64,000 nucleotides of DNA from Streptomyces sp. ISL-43 (GTDB lineage: Bacteria > Actinomycetota > Actinomycetes > Streptomycetales > Streptomycetaceae): NCBI RefSeq assembly GCF_018614195.1, contig NZ_JAGGOT010000028.1, positions 149,195 through 213,194 on the forward strand, written 5' to 3'. The translations under genes and the position numbers were made by a program. Shown here in pieces: positions 15,575-23,702 of this stretch. The notes under the pieces are model-generated. The model was not told where the DNA came from and did not search any database. It saw nothing but the letters and a program-made list of their open reading frames with translations. The first letter of the stretch is position 1, and each line of letters opens with the position of its first letter.

Positions 15575-16636
15575 ATGACCACGCTGAATCTCGACGACTT
15601 CTCCGATCTGATCGAGCGCCCCGACGGGGGCGTGCGGCGTGATGCCGAGGAACGCCGTGAGCGGCTGGCCGTGCCGGTCGGTGCGCTGGGGCGGCTCGAC
15701 GAGCTCGCCGAGTGGCTGGCCGCCGCGCAGGGGCGGGTGCCGGTCGCGCCGATCGAGCGGCCGCGCGTCGTACTGTTCGCCGCCGACCACGGGATCGCCG
15801 CCGAGGGGGTGTCCGCACGGCCCGCCGGCAGCGCCCACGAGCTGGTGCGGGCCGTGCTCGACGGGACGAGCCCCGTGGCCATCCTGGCCGGGCGGCTCGG
15901 CGCCTCCGTACGGATCGTCGACGCGGGCCTGGAGTGCGACCCCGCGCTGCTGCCGGAGGAGATCACCAAGCACCGCGTACGCAGCGGCAGCGGACGGATC
16001 GACGTGGAGGACGCGCTGACGGCCGAGGAGGCCACGGCGGCGCTGCGGCTCGGGATGCGGATCGCCGACGAGGAAGCCGACTCCGGGACCGACCTGATCG
16101 TGCTCGGGGATCTGAGCGTCGGCGGGACCACCGTCGCCGCGACGCTCGTCGCCGCCCTGTGCGGCACCGACGCCTCCGTCGTCACCGGCCGCGGCGGCGT
16201 GCCCATCGACGACCTGGCCTGGATGCGCAAGTGCGCGGCGATCCGCGACGCGCTGCGACGCGCCCGGCCCGTCCTCGGGGACCAGGTCGCGCTGCTCGCG
16301 GCCGTAGGCGGCGCGGACGTCGCCGCGATCACCGGTTTCCTGCTCCAGTGCGCGGTCCGCCGGACCCCCGTCATCCTCGACGGAGTCGTCTCGGCGGCCT
16401 GCGGACTGGTGGCCCAGCGGGCCGCTTTCCGGGCCCCGGACTGGTGGCTGGCCGGACAGGCCAGCGGGGAGCCCGGCCAGGCCAAGGCCCTGGACCGGAT
16501 GGCGCTCAACCCTGTACTCGACCACGGCGTCACTGTGGGAGAAGGAACCGGGGCATTGCTGGCTCTTCCCCTCGTCCAGGCGGCCGCCGCACTCGCGGCG
16601 GAACTCCCGGAGCGGGCGGCCGAGCCGAAGGAGTGA
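15575..16636 (+). CDS. cobT: nicotinate-nucleotide--dimethylbenzimidazole phosphoribosyltransferase
   Basis: CobT makes alpha-ribazole phosphate from nicotinate mononucleotide and dimethylbenzimidazole, the lower ligand precursor of B12. The 353-residue protein has the Gly-rich nucleotide loop GDLSVGGTTVAATL and the C-terminal NPVLDHGVTVGEGTGALLALP, whose Glu is the catalytic base in the family. TACGCT at 15562-15567 lies 7 nt before the ATG and there is no Shine-Dalgarno, so it probably has its own leaderless transcript although it follows the cobU fusion closely. The pathway phosphatase CobC is not recognisable in the window. Confidence 0.94.
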   Translation: MTTLNLDDFSDLIERPDGGVRRDAEERRERLAVPVGALGRLDELAEWLAAAQGRVPVAPIERPRVVLFAADHGIAAEGVSARPAGSAHELVRAVLDGTSPVAILAGRLGASVRIVDAGLECDPALLPEEITKHRVRSGSGRIDVEDALTAEEATAALRLGMRIADEEADSGTDLIVLGDLSVGGTTVAATLVAALCGTDASVVTGRGGVPIDDLAWMRKCAAIRDALRRARPVLGDQVALLAAVGGADVAAITGFLLQCAVRRTPVILDGVVSAACGLVAQRAAFRAPDWWLAGQASGEPGQAKALDRMALNPVLDHGVTVGEGTGALLALPLVQAAAALAAELPERAAEPKE

Positions 16637-16719
16637 GTCACCGGGGCCCGCAGTCCTGACCAGGCCGCGGTCCTCCGGACGCCGAGCACGGACTGCGACG
16701 CCCCATATCATCGCTTTTT

Positions 16720-18636
16720 ATGGGAGAGGTCCGTTTGACCAGCGCAGAGACCGAACGGAAGACCGACCGAGGAACCGGTGGGGATCCGAACGGCAACGGC
16801 AAAACAGGGGGCGGCCGGGAAACCGGCCAGGGGAACGGCCCCGGCAACAGCCGGGAGGGCGGCAGGGGAAGCGCCCGATCGCGGCGCGGCGCCGCCTTCG
16901 CGGTGTGGTACTTGCGCGCCGTCACCTTCATCAACTTCCTCAGCGCGGTGTGGGTTTCGCTCGGCCAGGACCTGCGCCGGCACAGCACCGCCGATTTCTA
17001 CACCCCGTACCTGCTCACGGCGGGCTTCGCCTCCGCGGCCTTCTCGCTGCTGCTCACCGTCACGATGGGCCGCCGCAAGCGGGCCGCCTGGATCCTCAAC
17101 CTCGTACTGAGCGGGCTGACGCTGCTGGCGTTCCTCGTGGCCGCCGTCGCCTCCTTCACCCCCTGCTCGGGCGTGACCGACGACTTCTGCTACCCGGAGT
17201 TCCGCAGCCACGCCCAGAACTGGGTGGCCTTCGCGCTGACCGCCCTCTTCGTCGGCGCCCTGCTGCTGGGCCGCCGGGAGTTCTACGCCAAGGGCGACCG
17301 CTCCAACCCGCTGCTGGCCAGCCTCGTCGCCTCCATCGGCCTGCTGGTGACCTCGCTCGTCGCCGCCCTGCTGGTCGGCGCGACCAACACCGACCCGGAC
17401 GCCGGCGACGCACCGTTCCTGGCCCGCTGGCGCTACGGAGTGATGCGGCTGATCACGCTGGCGCCCGACGGCAAGGCGTACAACGCGATCACCACCCCCG
17501 GCTGGGTGGACGTCACCATCAACGTCATGTCGACGGTGCTGCTGCTCGCCGTCCTGTTCGCCGCCTTCCGCTCGCGCCGCGCCGTCGACCCGATCGGCGA
17601 GCACGACGAGGAGAAACTGCGCGCGCTGCTCGCCAAGCACGGGGACCGCGACTCCCTGGGCTACTTCTCGCTGCGCCGAGAGAAGTCCGTCATCTGGTCC
17701 CCCACCGGCAAGGCCGCCGTCACCTACCGCGTCGTCGGCGGGGTCTCGCTGGCCTCCGGCGACCCGATCGGCGACCCCGAGGCCTGGCCCGGCGCCATCG
17801 AGCCCTGGCTGGCCGAGGCCCGCGAGCACGGCTGGGTCCCCGCGGTGATGGGCGCCAGCGAGGAAGCCGGGCAGATCTACGCCCGGCACGGACTGGACGC
17901 GCTGGAGCTGGGCGACGAGGCGATCGTCGAGACCGCCGAGTTCACCCTGGAGGGCCGCGCCATGCGGACCGTCCGGCAGGCGTACAACCGCGTCAAGCGG
18001 GCCGGATACACGGTCCGCATCCGCCGCCACGCCGACATCCCCTCCGACGAGATGGACGTGCTCCTGCTGCGCGCCGACGACTGGCGGGACGGCGCGACCG
18101 AGCGCGGCTTCTCGATGGCGCTGGGCCGACTGGGCGATCCCGGCGACGGCCAGTGCGTGATGCTGGAGTGCTTCGACGGCGACGGCGCACTACGCGCCGT
18201 GCTGTCCTTCGTGCCGTGGGGACCCAAGGGCCTGTCGCTCGATCTGATGCGCCGTGACCGGGATTCCGAGAACGGTCTGATGGAGTTCATGGTCATCGAA
18301 CTCCTGGAGCGCTCAAAGGAGATCGGCGTCACACAGGTCTCGCTCAACTTCGCGATGTTCCGCTCCGTCTTCGAGCGTGGGTCGAAGCTCGGCGCCGGTC
18401 CGGTGCTGCGCATGTGGCGCTCGCTGCTGAGCTTCTTCTCGCGCTGGTGGCAGATCGAGTCCCTCTACCGGGCCAACGCCAAATACCGGCCGATCTGGGA
18501 ACCGCGGTTCATGCTCTTCGAGAAGAGTTCGGACCTGCTGCGGATCGGTATCGCGGCGGGCCGGGCCGAGGGGTTCCTGGAAGCCCCCGGCCTGCCGAAG
18601 TGGATGCACCGCAGACATCTGGAGAGCAAGCGTTGA
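16720..18636 (+). CDS. MprF-like aminoacyl-phosphatidylglycerol synthase (DUF2156 / lysyltransferase domain)
   Basis: 638 residues. A disordered, charged N-terminus (1-55) is followed by about six transmembrane helices (60-285) and a C-terminal soluble domain (295-620) of two GNAT-like halves, as in MprF/LysX-type synthases that move an aminoacyl group from tRNA to phosphatidylglycerol. Typical segments are GYFSLRREKSVIWSPTGKAAVTYRVV, GDPIGDPEAWPGAIEPW and VSLNFAMFRSVFERG. Unlike LysX there is no lysyl-tRNA synthetase domain. ATG at 16720 has TATCAT eight bases upstream and would be leaderless; TTG at 16735 with GGGAGAGG five bases before it is an alternative. It overlaps the next gene by four bases (TTGA). 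Confidence 0.87.
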   Translation: MGEVRLTSAETERKTDRGTGGDPNGNGKTGGGRETGQGNGPGNSREGGRGSARSRRGAAFAVWYLRAVTFINFLSAVWVSLGQDLRRHSTADFYTPYLLTAGFASAAFSLLLTVTMGRRKRAAWILNLVLSGLTLLAFLVAAVASFTPCSGVTDDFCYPEFRSHAQNWVAFALTALFVGALLLGRREFYAKGDRSNPLLASLVASIGLLVTSLVAALLVGATNTDPDAGDAPFLARWRYGVMRLITLAPDGKAYNAITTPGWVDVTINVMSTVLLLAVLFAAFRSRRAVDPIGEHDEEKLRALLAKHGDRDSLGYFSLRREKSVIWSPTGKAAVTYRVVGGVSLASGDPIGDPEAWPGAIEPWLAEAREHGWVPAVMGASEEAGQIYARHGLDALELGDEAIVETAEFTLEGRAMRTVRQAYNRVKRAGYTVRIRRHADIPSDEMDVLLLRADDWRDGATERGFSMALGRLGDPGDGQCVMLECFDGDGALRAVLSFVPWGPKGLSLDLMRRDRDSENGLMEFMVIELLERSKEIGVTQVSLNFAMFRSVFERGSKLGAGPVLRMWRSLLSFFSRWWQIESLYRANAKYRPIWEPRFMLFEKSSDLLRIGIAAGRAEGFLEAPGLPKWMHRRHLESKR

Positions 18637-19352
18637 CGACTGCCTCACTGCGGCGGTTCGCCCGCCGCGAGTGGGGGCCCCTGTACCGGACGATCCGGGA
18701 CGCGCTCGTCCACGACAAGTGGCGGGCGATCCCGATGACGATCGGCGCGGTCTGTCTGACTTCGGTCTTCCAGATCGTGCAGAACACGTCATGGGGCTTC
18801 CAGCCGGTCCAGAACCTCGGGTCGGTCAAAGCCGTCGACCCGCTCTGGCTGGCCCTGCTGCGGACCCCCCTGTCGCTGTTCGTGCCCGCGCTGGACCTGC
18901 CGGTGTGGGGTGCGCTCGCCCAGATCCTGCTGGTCTTCGGGATCTCGGAGATCTGCATCGGCTGGTGGCGCACGCTGGCCATCGGCTACGTCGCCACGCT
19001 GGCCGGGACGACGTACGCGCGGATCGGGCTCTCGCTCGGCGCGGACCACCCCTTCGGGCTGCCGGTGTCGGACCGGATCGTCAACGACACCGGGCCCTCG
19101 GCGGCGGTGGTCGGGCTCGCGATCTACGTCTGCTGGCGCTACCGGGCGTACGTCACCGGATCCGTCGTCATCGTGGTGATGATCGGCGAGCTGCTGTTCA
19201 AGGACAACCTGGCGGGCAAGGAGCATCTGGCGGCCATCGCCTCGGTCATGGTGCTCTGCTATGTGCGCGCCAAGTGGGGTCCGGAGCGCTCCCGCACTCC
19301 CCTCGGCCTCCACCCGCCGGCCCCGCCGCCCCGGAGCTCGCACAGGGCATAG
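18633..19352 (+). CDS. rhomboid-like membrane protein coupled to the MprF-like gene
   Basis: 239 residues starting at TTG, which overlaps the stop of the previous gene (TTGA), with GGAGAG six bases upstream. It has about six hydrophobic helices. A Ser in TGPSAAVVGL and a His in GKEHLAAIASVM sit in the relative positions of a rhomboid Ser-His pair, but the canonical GxSG is not intact, so proteolysis is uncertain. The tight coupling suggests a shared role in lipid or envelope modification. The tail is Pro-rich and basic. Confidence 0.75.
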   Translation: MTTASLRRFARREWGPLYRTIRDALVHDKWRAIPMTIGAVCLTSVFQIVQNTSWGFQPVQNLGSVKAVDPLWLALLRTPLSLFVPALDLPVWGALAQILLVFGISEICIGWWRTLAIGYVATLAGTTYARIGLSLGADHPFGLPVSDRIVNDTGPSAAVVGLAIYVCWRYRAYVTGSVVIVVMIGELLFKDNLAGKEHLAAIASVMVLCYVRAKWGPERSRTPLGLHPPAPPPRSSHRA

Positions 19353-19385
19353 GGGTGGGGTACGGGCAGGCCGTACCGTATCGGG

Positions 19386-20606
19386 GTGACGACTAACCCC
19401 GGACGCTTCGGCTCCGCCCGGCAGTGGACGCGGGACCATCCGCTGGCCAGCGACGCCGTCCTCGCGCTCGGGGCGCTCGTCGCCATGGTCGTCGGCTCCT
19501 TCGCCAACCCGCACGGGATCCACGGCCCGACCTTCGGGACCCGTACCCCCGAGACGCTCTCGCTGGTGCTGATGGTGCTCGGCGCGGCCGCCCTGGTGCT
19601 GCGGCGCAGGCGGCCCCGCGCCGTACTGGCCGCGACCATCGGGCTCTCGCTGCTGGAGCTGACCACCGGGGAGCCGCGGGCGCCCGTCGCCATGTGCGCG
19701 GTGATCGCCCTGTACACGCTGGCCTCCCGCAGCGACCGGCCCACCACCTGGAAGGTCGGCCTGGTCACCATGGCCGGGCTGACGGGCGTGGCCATGCTGG
19801 CCGGTCCGCTGCCCTGGTACGCGCAGGAGAACCTCGGGATCTTCGCCTGGACCGGCATGGCCGCGGCCGCCGGGGACGCGGTGCGCAGCCGCCGGGCCTT
19901 CATCGACGCCATCCAGGAGCGGGCCGAGCGCGCCGAGCGGACCCGGGAGGAGGAGGCCCGGCGGCGGGTCGCCGAGGAGCGGCTGCGGATCGCCCGGGAC
20001 CTCCACGACGTGGTGGCCCATCACATCGCCCTGGTCAACGTGCAGGCAGGGGTGGCCGCGCACGTCATGGACAAGCGCCCGGACCAGGCGAAGGAGGCCC
20101 TCGCCCACGTCCGCGACGCCAGCCGCTCCGCGCTGAACGAGCTGCGGGCCACCGTCGGGCTGCTGCGCCAGTCCGGCGATCCGGAGGCGCCGACCGAGCC
20201 CGCGCCGGGGCTGGCCGTGCTGGACGACCTCGTGGACACCTTCCGGCACGCGGGGCTCCCGGTGAAGGTGATGGTCCAGCTGGGCCGCGACCGCGACCCG
20301 CTGCCGGCCGCCGTGGACCTGGCGGCGTACCGGGTGATCCAGGAAGCGCTGACCAACGTGCGCAAGCACGCGGGCCCGGGTACGGACGCCGAGGTCAGCG
20401 TGGTCCGGGTGGGCGGCTCGGTGGAGGTGACCGTGCTGGACGACGGCGGCACCTCGGCCGACTCCGCGCCGCGGCCGGTGGACGCGGGCGGCGGGCACGG
20501 CCTGCTCGGGATGCGCGAGCGGGCCGTCGCCCTGGGCGGCTCCTGCTTCGCCGGCCCCCGGTTCGGGGGCGGCTACCGGGTCCACGCGATCCTCCCGGTG
20601 GGCTAG
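19386..20606 (+). CDS. orphan sensor histidine kinase (HisKA_3 / NarX type)
   Basis: 406 residues: four or five membrane helices within residues 20-165, a short coiled linker (170-200), the dimerisation/phosphorylation helix with H207 in RDLHDVVAHHIALVNVQAG, and an ATP-binding domain with AYRVIQEALTNVRKHAG (N box), VLDDGG and GHGLLGMRERAVALGG. Such kinases normally phosphorylate NarL-type regulators; none is adjacent. The closest NarL-type regulator is at 6843-7556. TACCGT ends six bases before the GTG, so it is probably leaderless. Confidence 0.9.
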   Translation: MTTNPGRFGSARQWTRDHPLASDAVLALGALVAMVVGSFANPHGIHGPTFGTRTPETLSLVLMVLGAAALVLRRRRPRAVLAATIGLSLLELTTGEPRAPVAMCAVIALYTLASRSDRPTTWKVGLVTMAGLTGVAMLAGPLPWYAQENLGIFAWTGMAAAAGDAVRSRRAFIDAIQERAERAERTREEEARRRVAEERLRIARDLHDVVAHHIALVNVQAGVAAHVMDKRPDQAKEALAHVRDASRSALNELRATVGLLRQSGDPEAPTEPAPGLAVLDDLVDTFRHAGLPVKVMVQLGRDRDPLPAAVDLAAYRVIQEALTNVRKHAGPGTDAEVSVVRVGGSVEVTVLDDGGTSADSAPRPVDAGGGHGLLGMRERAVALGGSCFAGPRFGGGYRVHAILPVG

Positions 20607-20650
20607 GCCTTCTCTTTCGGATCTTGCCGGGCCCGCGGATCTGCCAGGGC

Positions 20651-21484
20651 CTACCGGCAGACCCGGCGCCAGACGCCGAGGTCGTACTTCTTCTGCAGCG
20701 AGCTGAGCTTGGCCTCGCGGGCGCGCGGGCACCACTGCGCGAACGGCTTCTCGTACTCCACGTGGAAGACCGCCTTGCCCGCCCGCACGAAGGGGGCGAG
20801 CTTGTCGCACTCGTCGTACTGCATGCACTGCTCGTTGACCGCGAAGTCGAACTCGCCCAGCAGCTGCGGGATCTGGTCCAGGTCGTTCTTCAGGCCCACC
20901 GCCAGCCCCCGGTCGTGCGCGAGCTTCGCGATCAGCCGGTTGTACCTCAGCTGGTCGTCGGCGGTGAGCGGGAAGCCGGATGTGTTGCGGTAGGCGTCCA
21001 TGTTGTCCGGCTCCACCGCGTCGAAGCCCTTGTCCCGGCACATGTCGAACCGCGCGGCGATCAGCGGCTCCAGCTCCGCGAGCCGCCGGATGTCGAGCCA
21101 GCGCTCGCCCTCCCAGCCGTTGCCCTCGCCCCGCAGTGCCGGTGGGAAGGCGTCGGCGTCCGGCCGGAAGTCCTCCCAGGCGCCGGTGGAGAGGTAGCAG
21201 ACGGTCCGCCGGCCGGCCGCCTTGAGCCCGGCGACCTGCTCCTTGGTGGTGGTGAACCCGTCGACGTCGTAGACGGCCGCCTTCACGGAGGTGTCGAGCT
21301 TCCCGGTGAGCTGCCACTGCCAGCTGACGCCGGGCGCGGGCTGCCAGCGCTCCCCCGGCGCCGGGGCGGGCGAGAGGTCGTCCGCCCGCTCCTCCTCGTC
21401 CGGCGCGGAGGTGCAGGCCGCGAGCAGCAGCAGCGGTACGAGCAGCAGCAGGCGCCGGCGTGCTGCTGCGAACGGGCGTCTCAT
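20651..21484 (-). CDS. GH114 endo-alpha-1,4-polygalactosaminidase-like lipoprotein (Ega3-like)
   Basis: 277 residues. A basic, hydrophobic signal ends in the lipobox LAAC (C24), so it should be a surface lipoprotein. The rest is a GH114 TIM barrel: YDVDGF (72-77), VCYLSTGAWEDFRPD, GERWLDIR, the acidic signature FDAVEPDNMDAY (155-165) and AVGLKND. The family cleaves alpha-1,4-linked galactosamine, as in fungal Ega3 and the hydrolase domain of PelA. Its ATG overlaps the stop of the upstream gene (ATGA). It is the last gene of the five-gene polysaccharide operon and could trim or release the polymer at the cell surface. Confidence 0.88.
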   Translation of the reverse strand: MRRPFAAARRRLLLLVPLLLLAACTSAPDEEERADDLSPAPAPGERWQPAPGVSWQWQLTGKLDTSVKAAVYDVDGFTTTKEQVAGLKAAGRRTVCYLSTGAWEDFRPDADAFPPALRGEGNGWEGERWLDIRRLAELEPLIAARFDMCRDKGFDAVEPDNMDAYRNTSGFPLTADDQLRYNRLIAKLAHDRGLAVGLKNDLDQIPQLLGEFDFAVNEQCMQYDECDKLAPFVRAGKAVFHVEYEKPFAQWCPRAREAKLSSLQKKYDLGVWRRVCR

Positions 21485-22173
21485 CCCGCGGCCTCCAGGG
21501 CGTACGGGAGGGTCCCCCACGGGTGCGCGCCGGTCCCGGGGACCGCGCAGTGCACCCCCGCCCCCCGCTGGGACGCCAGTTGCTCGGCGAGTGAGGCCGG
21601 GGCGCCCGGCGGGACGGCGTACACGAGGTGGCAGAAGCGCTGGGCGGGGTGGTCGGCCGTCCACGGCGGTACGGCGGCCGCGTCCCGGTAGGCGTCCCAG
21701 GGGCCCTCGAAGGTGACGAGCAGGTCGGCGAGTTCGGCGTAGCCGGGGTGCGGGTGCACTCCGTGGTTGAGGACCACCGTACGGGCCCCGGCGGCCCGCG
21801 CGGCGACGCCGAGCCGCCCGTAGTGCGCCAGGAACTCCGGGCCGGCGGCCGCCTGGTCGAGGAAGGCCCCGTCGGTGGCGTACCAGTCCCGGTGGCGCAG
21901 CAGGTCCTGGACGACGGCGGCGTGCGGGCGGCGCCCGTAGTCGGTGTCGGCGTACCCCAGGACGGGCACCCCGGCCTCGCGCAGCCGCTCGGCGACGACG
22001 GCGAACCGCTCGTCGGGGGCGTCGCCCGGCCCGCTGTCGGGGTTGAGCACCACCGAGTGCAGCCGGGGGGCGGCGCGGATGAGCAGCTCCCAGTCCTCGG
22101 GCCGGTCGGCGGGGTGCTCGTAGAGGGGCACCAGCAGCATGGGGTCCTTCTTCTCGTACGGGGTCACGTGCAT
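21481..22173 (-). CDS. spherulin-4 family protein (GH135, Sph3-like)
   Basis: 230 residues, matching the spherulation-specific family 4 pattern: LLVPLYEHP near the start, VVLNPDSGPG (41-50), LGYADTDYGRR (72-82) and VTFEGPW (153-159). In fungi Sph3 (GH135) is a glycoside hydrolase needed for galactosaminogalactan synthesis. In the usual FFDE segment this protein reads FLDQ (104-107), and NPG becomes NHG, so activity may be altered. No signal peptide is visible, so it may be cytoplasmic. The ATG overlaps the preceding stop by one base (TGATG) and its own stop overlaps the GH114 start, so it is coupled on both sides. Confidence 0.82.
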   Translation of the reverse strand: MHVTPYEKKDPMLLVPLYEHPADRPEDWELLIRAAPRLHSVVLNPDSGPGDAPDERFAVVAERLREAGVPVLGYADTDYGRRPHAAVVQDLLRHRDWYATDGAFLDQAAAGPEFLAHYGRLGVAARAAGARTVVLNHGVHPHPGYAELADLLVTFEGPWDAYRDAAAVPPWTADHPAQRFCHLVYAVPPGAPASLAEQLASQRGAGVHCAVPGTGAHPWGTLPYALEAAG

Positions 22174-23702
22174 CAGCGGTGGGCCGTCGCGCGGCCGAGC
22201 AGCAGGCAGACGAGCGTGCCCAGCGCGAGGGCCGCGGCCCCGGCGACGGCCAGCTGTACGGTGCGCGGCTGCCCCACCCCGAGGAGCAGGGCCAGGCTCT
22301 GCCCGACGGCGGCCGAGGCGACGACCACCGCGGCGGGCCGCACCGCTCCGAAGGACTGCAGGAGCAGCCCGGTCCACATCACGGCGCCGAGCAGCAGCAG
22401 GGTGGCGGTGCGCATCCCGGTCAGGCTGGGCGCGCCGGGCCAGAGCAGGGTTCCGGTGAGGCCGAGGGCGAGGAGCACCGCCAGGTAGGCGGCGAGGCAC
22501 TGGGCCAGGGTGGCGACCATCCGCAGCCTGAACTGCCGGGGCGAGCGGGCCGCGCGCAGTCCGGCGAGGCTGCCGCTGCGGAAGCGGTAAAGCAGCCATT
22601 CGGCGGGGCCCATGCTGAGGGTGAGGGCCACCGCCGAGGGGGCCGCGACCGCCTCGGCGGGGCCTCCCGCGAGTACCTCTCCCAGGGCGGCGTACAGCAC
22701 GAGCAGGCCGGTGCCCAGGCCGAAGACCCCGTAGGGGACGGAGTCCGCGAGCCGGGGGCCGCGCGGCGCGTACTCCTCCTCGGCGCCGCGCAGCATCTGC
22801 CAGCGGACCGGGCCCCGTTCGCCCGGCCGGCGCTCGCTCCAGCGGCGGATCCGGAGCACGAGGGCCCGTACGCCGTCGGCCACCGGGAGTTCGCGCAGGG
22901 CCAGCGCGCAGGCGGCCAGCAGGGAGAGCGCCAGGAGGCAGACCCGCAGCGGAACGGGCAGTTCCACCAGGAGCGTGAGCACCGCCCCGCAGGCCATCGG
23001 CGCGAGCGCGGCGAGCAGCACCCGCTCCCGCCCGAGCACGAGCAGCACGGTGGCGGCCCCGACGTACAGGGCCTGGCCGGCGGCGAAGGCATAGGAGAAC
23101 GGGGGCCCGCCGGGCACCGACAGCGCGGCGGCCATGCCGAGCAGGGCCCCGGCGGGGGCGCCGAGCAGCAGGGTCCGCCCGGCGGCGGCCCGGTCGCCGA
23201 GGCCGAGCCAGGAGTAGGCCCGGTGGGACAGGGTCTGGTCCCAGACCCAGCCGATGAGCGCCCCGGCGAGCAGGGTCAGCGTCCCCGCGGGCAGCCCCAG
23301 CCGGTCCTTGGGGCCGTCCAGGAGTGGCGCGCCCAGCAGATAGGCGAGGCCGGGCAGGGCGAAGATCACCCCGCGCAGGAGGCAGGCGGTGAGGGAGACC
23401 TTCCAGGGGTCGGGCACGCGGTCGGGCTCCGGGAAGGAGCGTGGGACCCGGGCGTAGAGCTCCTCGGCGAGGCCGAAGGAGTCCTGGCGCCCGTAGGTGA
23501 GCCGGATGTGCTCGTCGGTCATCCCGTCGGATTCGAGGATCGCCGCGATCTCGTCGGGGTGGACGGCGGCGGCGATGAAGACGTCGAGGCGCTGGGCGAG
23601 TTCGTCCATCGGGTCCGCGGCGGGCGCGGCGCCCCGCCGCGGCCGCGGGATGGCCGGAAGGGTGTCCCCACCGGGGACCTTCAGCCAAAGTGATCCGCTC
23701 AC
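22173..23702 (-). CDS. 12-TM membrane protein of the polysaccharide operon, PelG-like position
   Basis: 509 residues from GTG, which overlaps the stop of the glycosyltransferase gene (GTGA). A soluble N-terminal region of about 100 residues (MDELAQRLDVFIAAAVHPDE, IRLTYGRQDSFGLAEELYARVP) is followed by about twelve hydrophobic helices with short loops, the size and topology of a MOP-type flippase. In pel operons the gene after pelF is pelG, the membrane partner of the transferase; position and topology make that role likely here, but I cannot show sequence homology by eye. It is coupled to the GH135 gene downstream. Confidence 0.65.
   Translation of the reverse strand: MSGSLWLKVPGGDTLPAIPRPRRGAAPAADPMDELAQRLDVFIAAAVHPDEIAAILESDGMTDEHIRLTYGRQDSFGLAEELYARVPRSFPEPDRVPDPWKVSLTACLLRGVIFALPGLAYLLGAPLLDGPKDRLGLPAGTLTLLAGALIGWVWDQTLSHRAYSWLGLGDRAAAGRTLLLGAPAGALLGMAAALSVPGGPPFSYAFAAGQALYVGAATVLLVLGRERVLLAALAPMACGAVLTLLVELPVPLRVCLLALSLLAACALALRELPVADGVRALVLRIRRWSERRPGERGPVRWQMLRGAEEEYAPRGPRLADSVPYGVFGLGTGLLVLYAALGEVLAGGPAEAVAAPSAVALTLSMGPAEWLLYRFRSGSLAGLRAARSPRQFRLRMVATLAQCLAAYLAVLLALGLTGTLLWPGAPSLTGMRTATLLLLGAVMWTGLLLQSFGAVRPAAVVVASAAVGQSLALLLGVGQPRTVQLAVAGAAALALGTLVCLLLGRATAHR

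Noticed and set aside
9298..16719. Cobalamin riboswitch near cobS, cobU or cobT
   Set aside because: The upstream gaps are 73-104 bp or contain leaderless promoters, too short for the roughly 200-nt riboswitch, and I see no conserved B12-box sequence.
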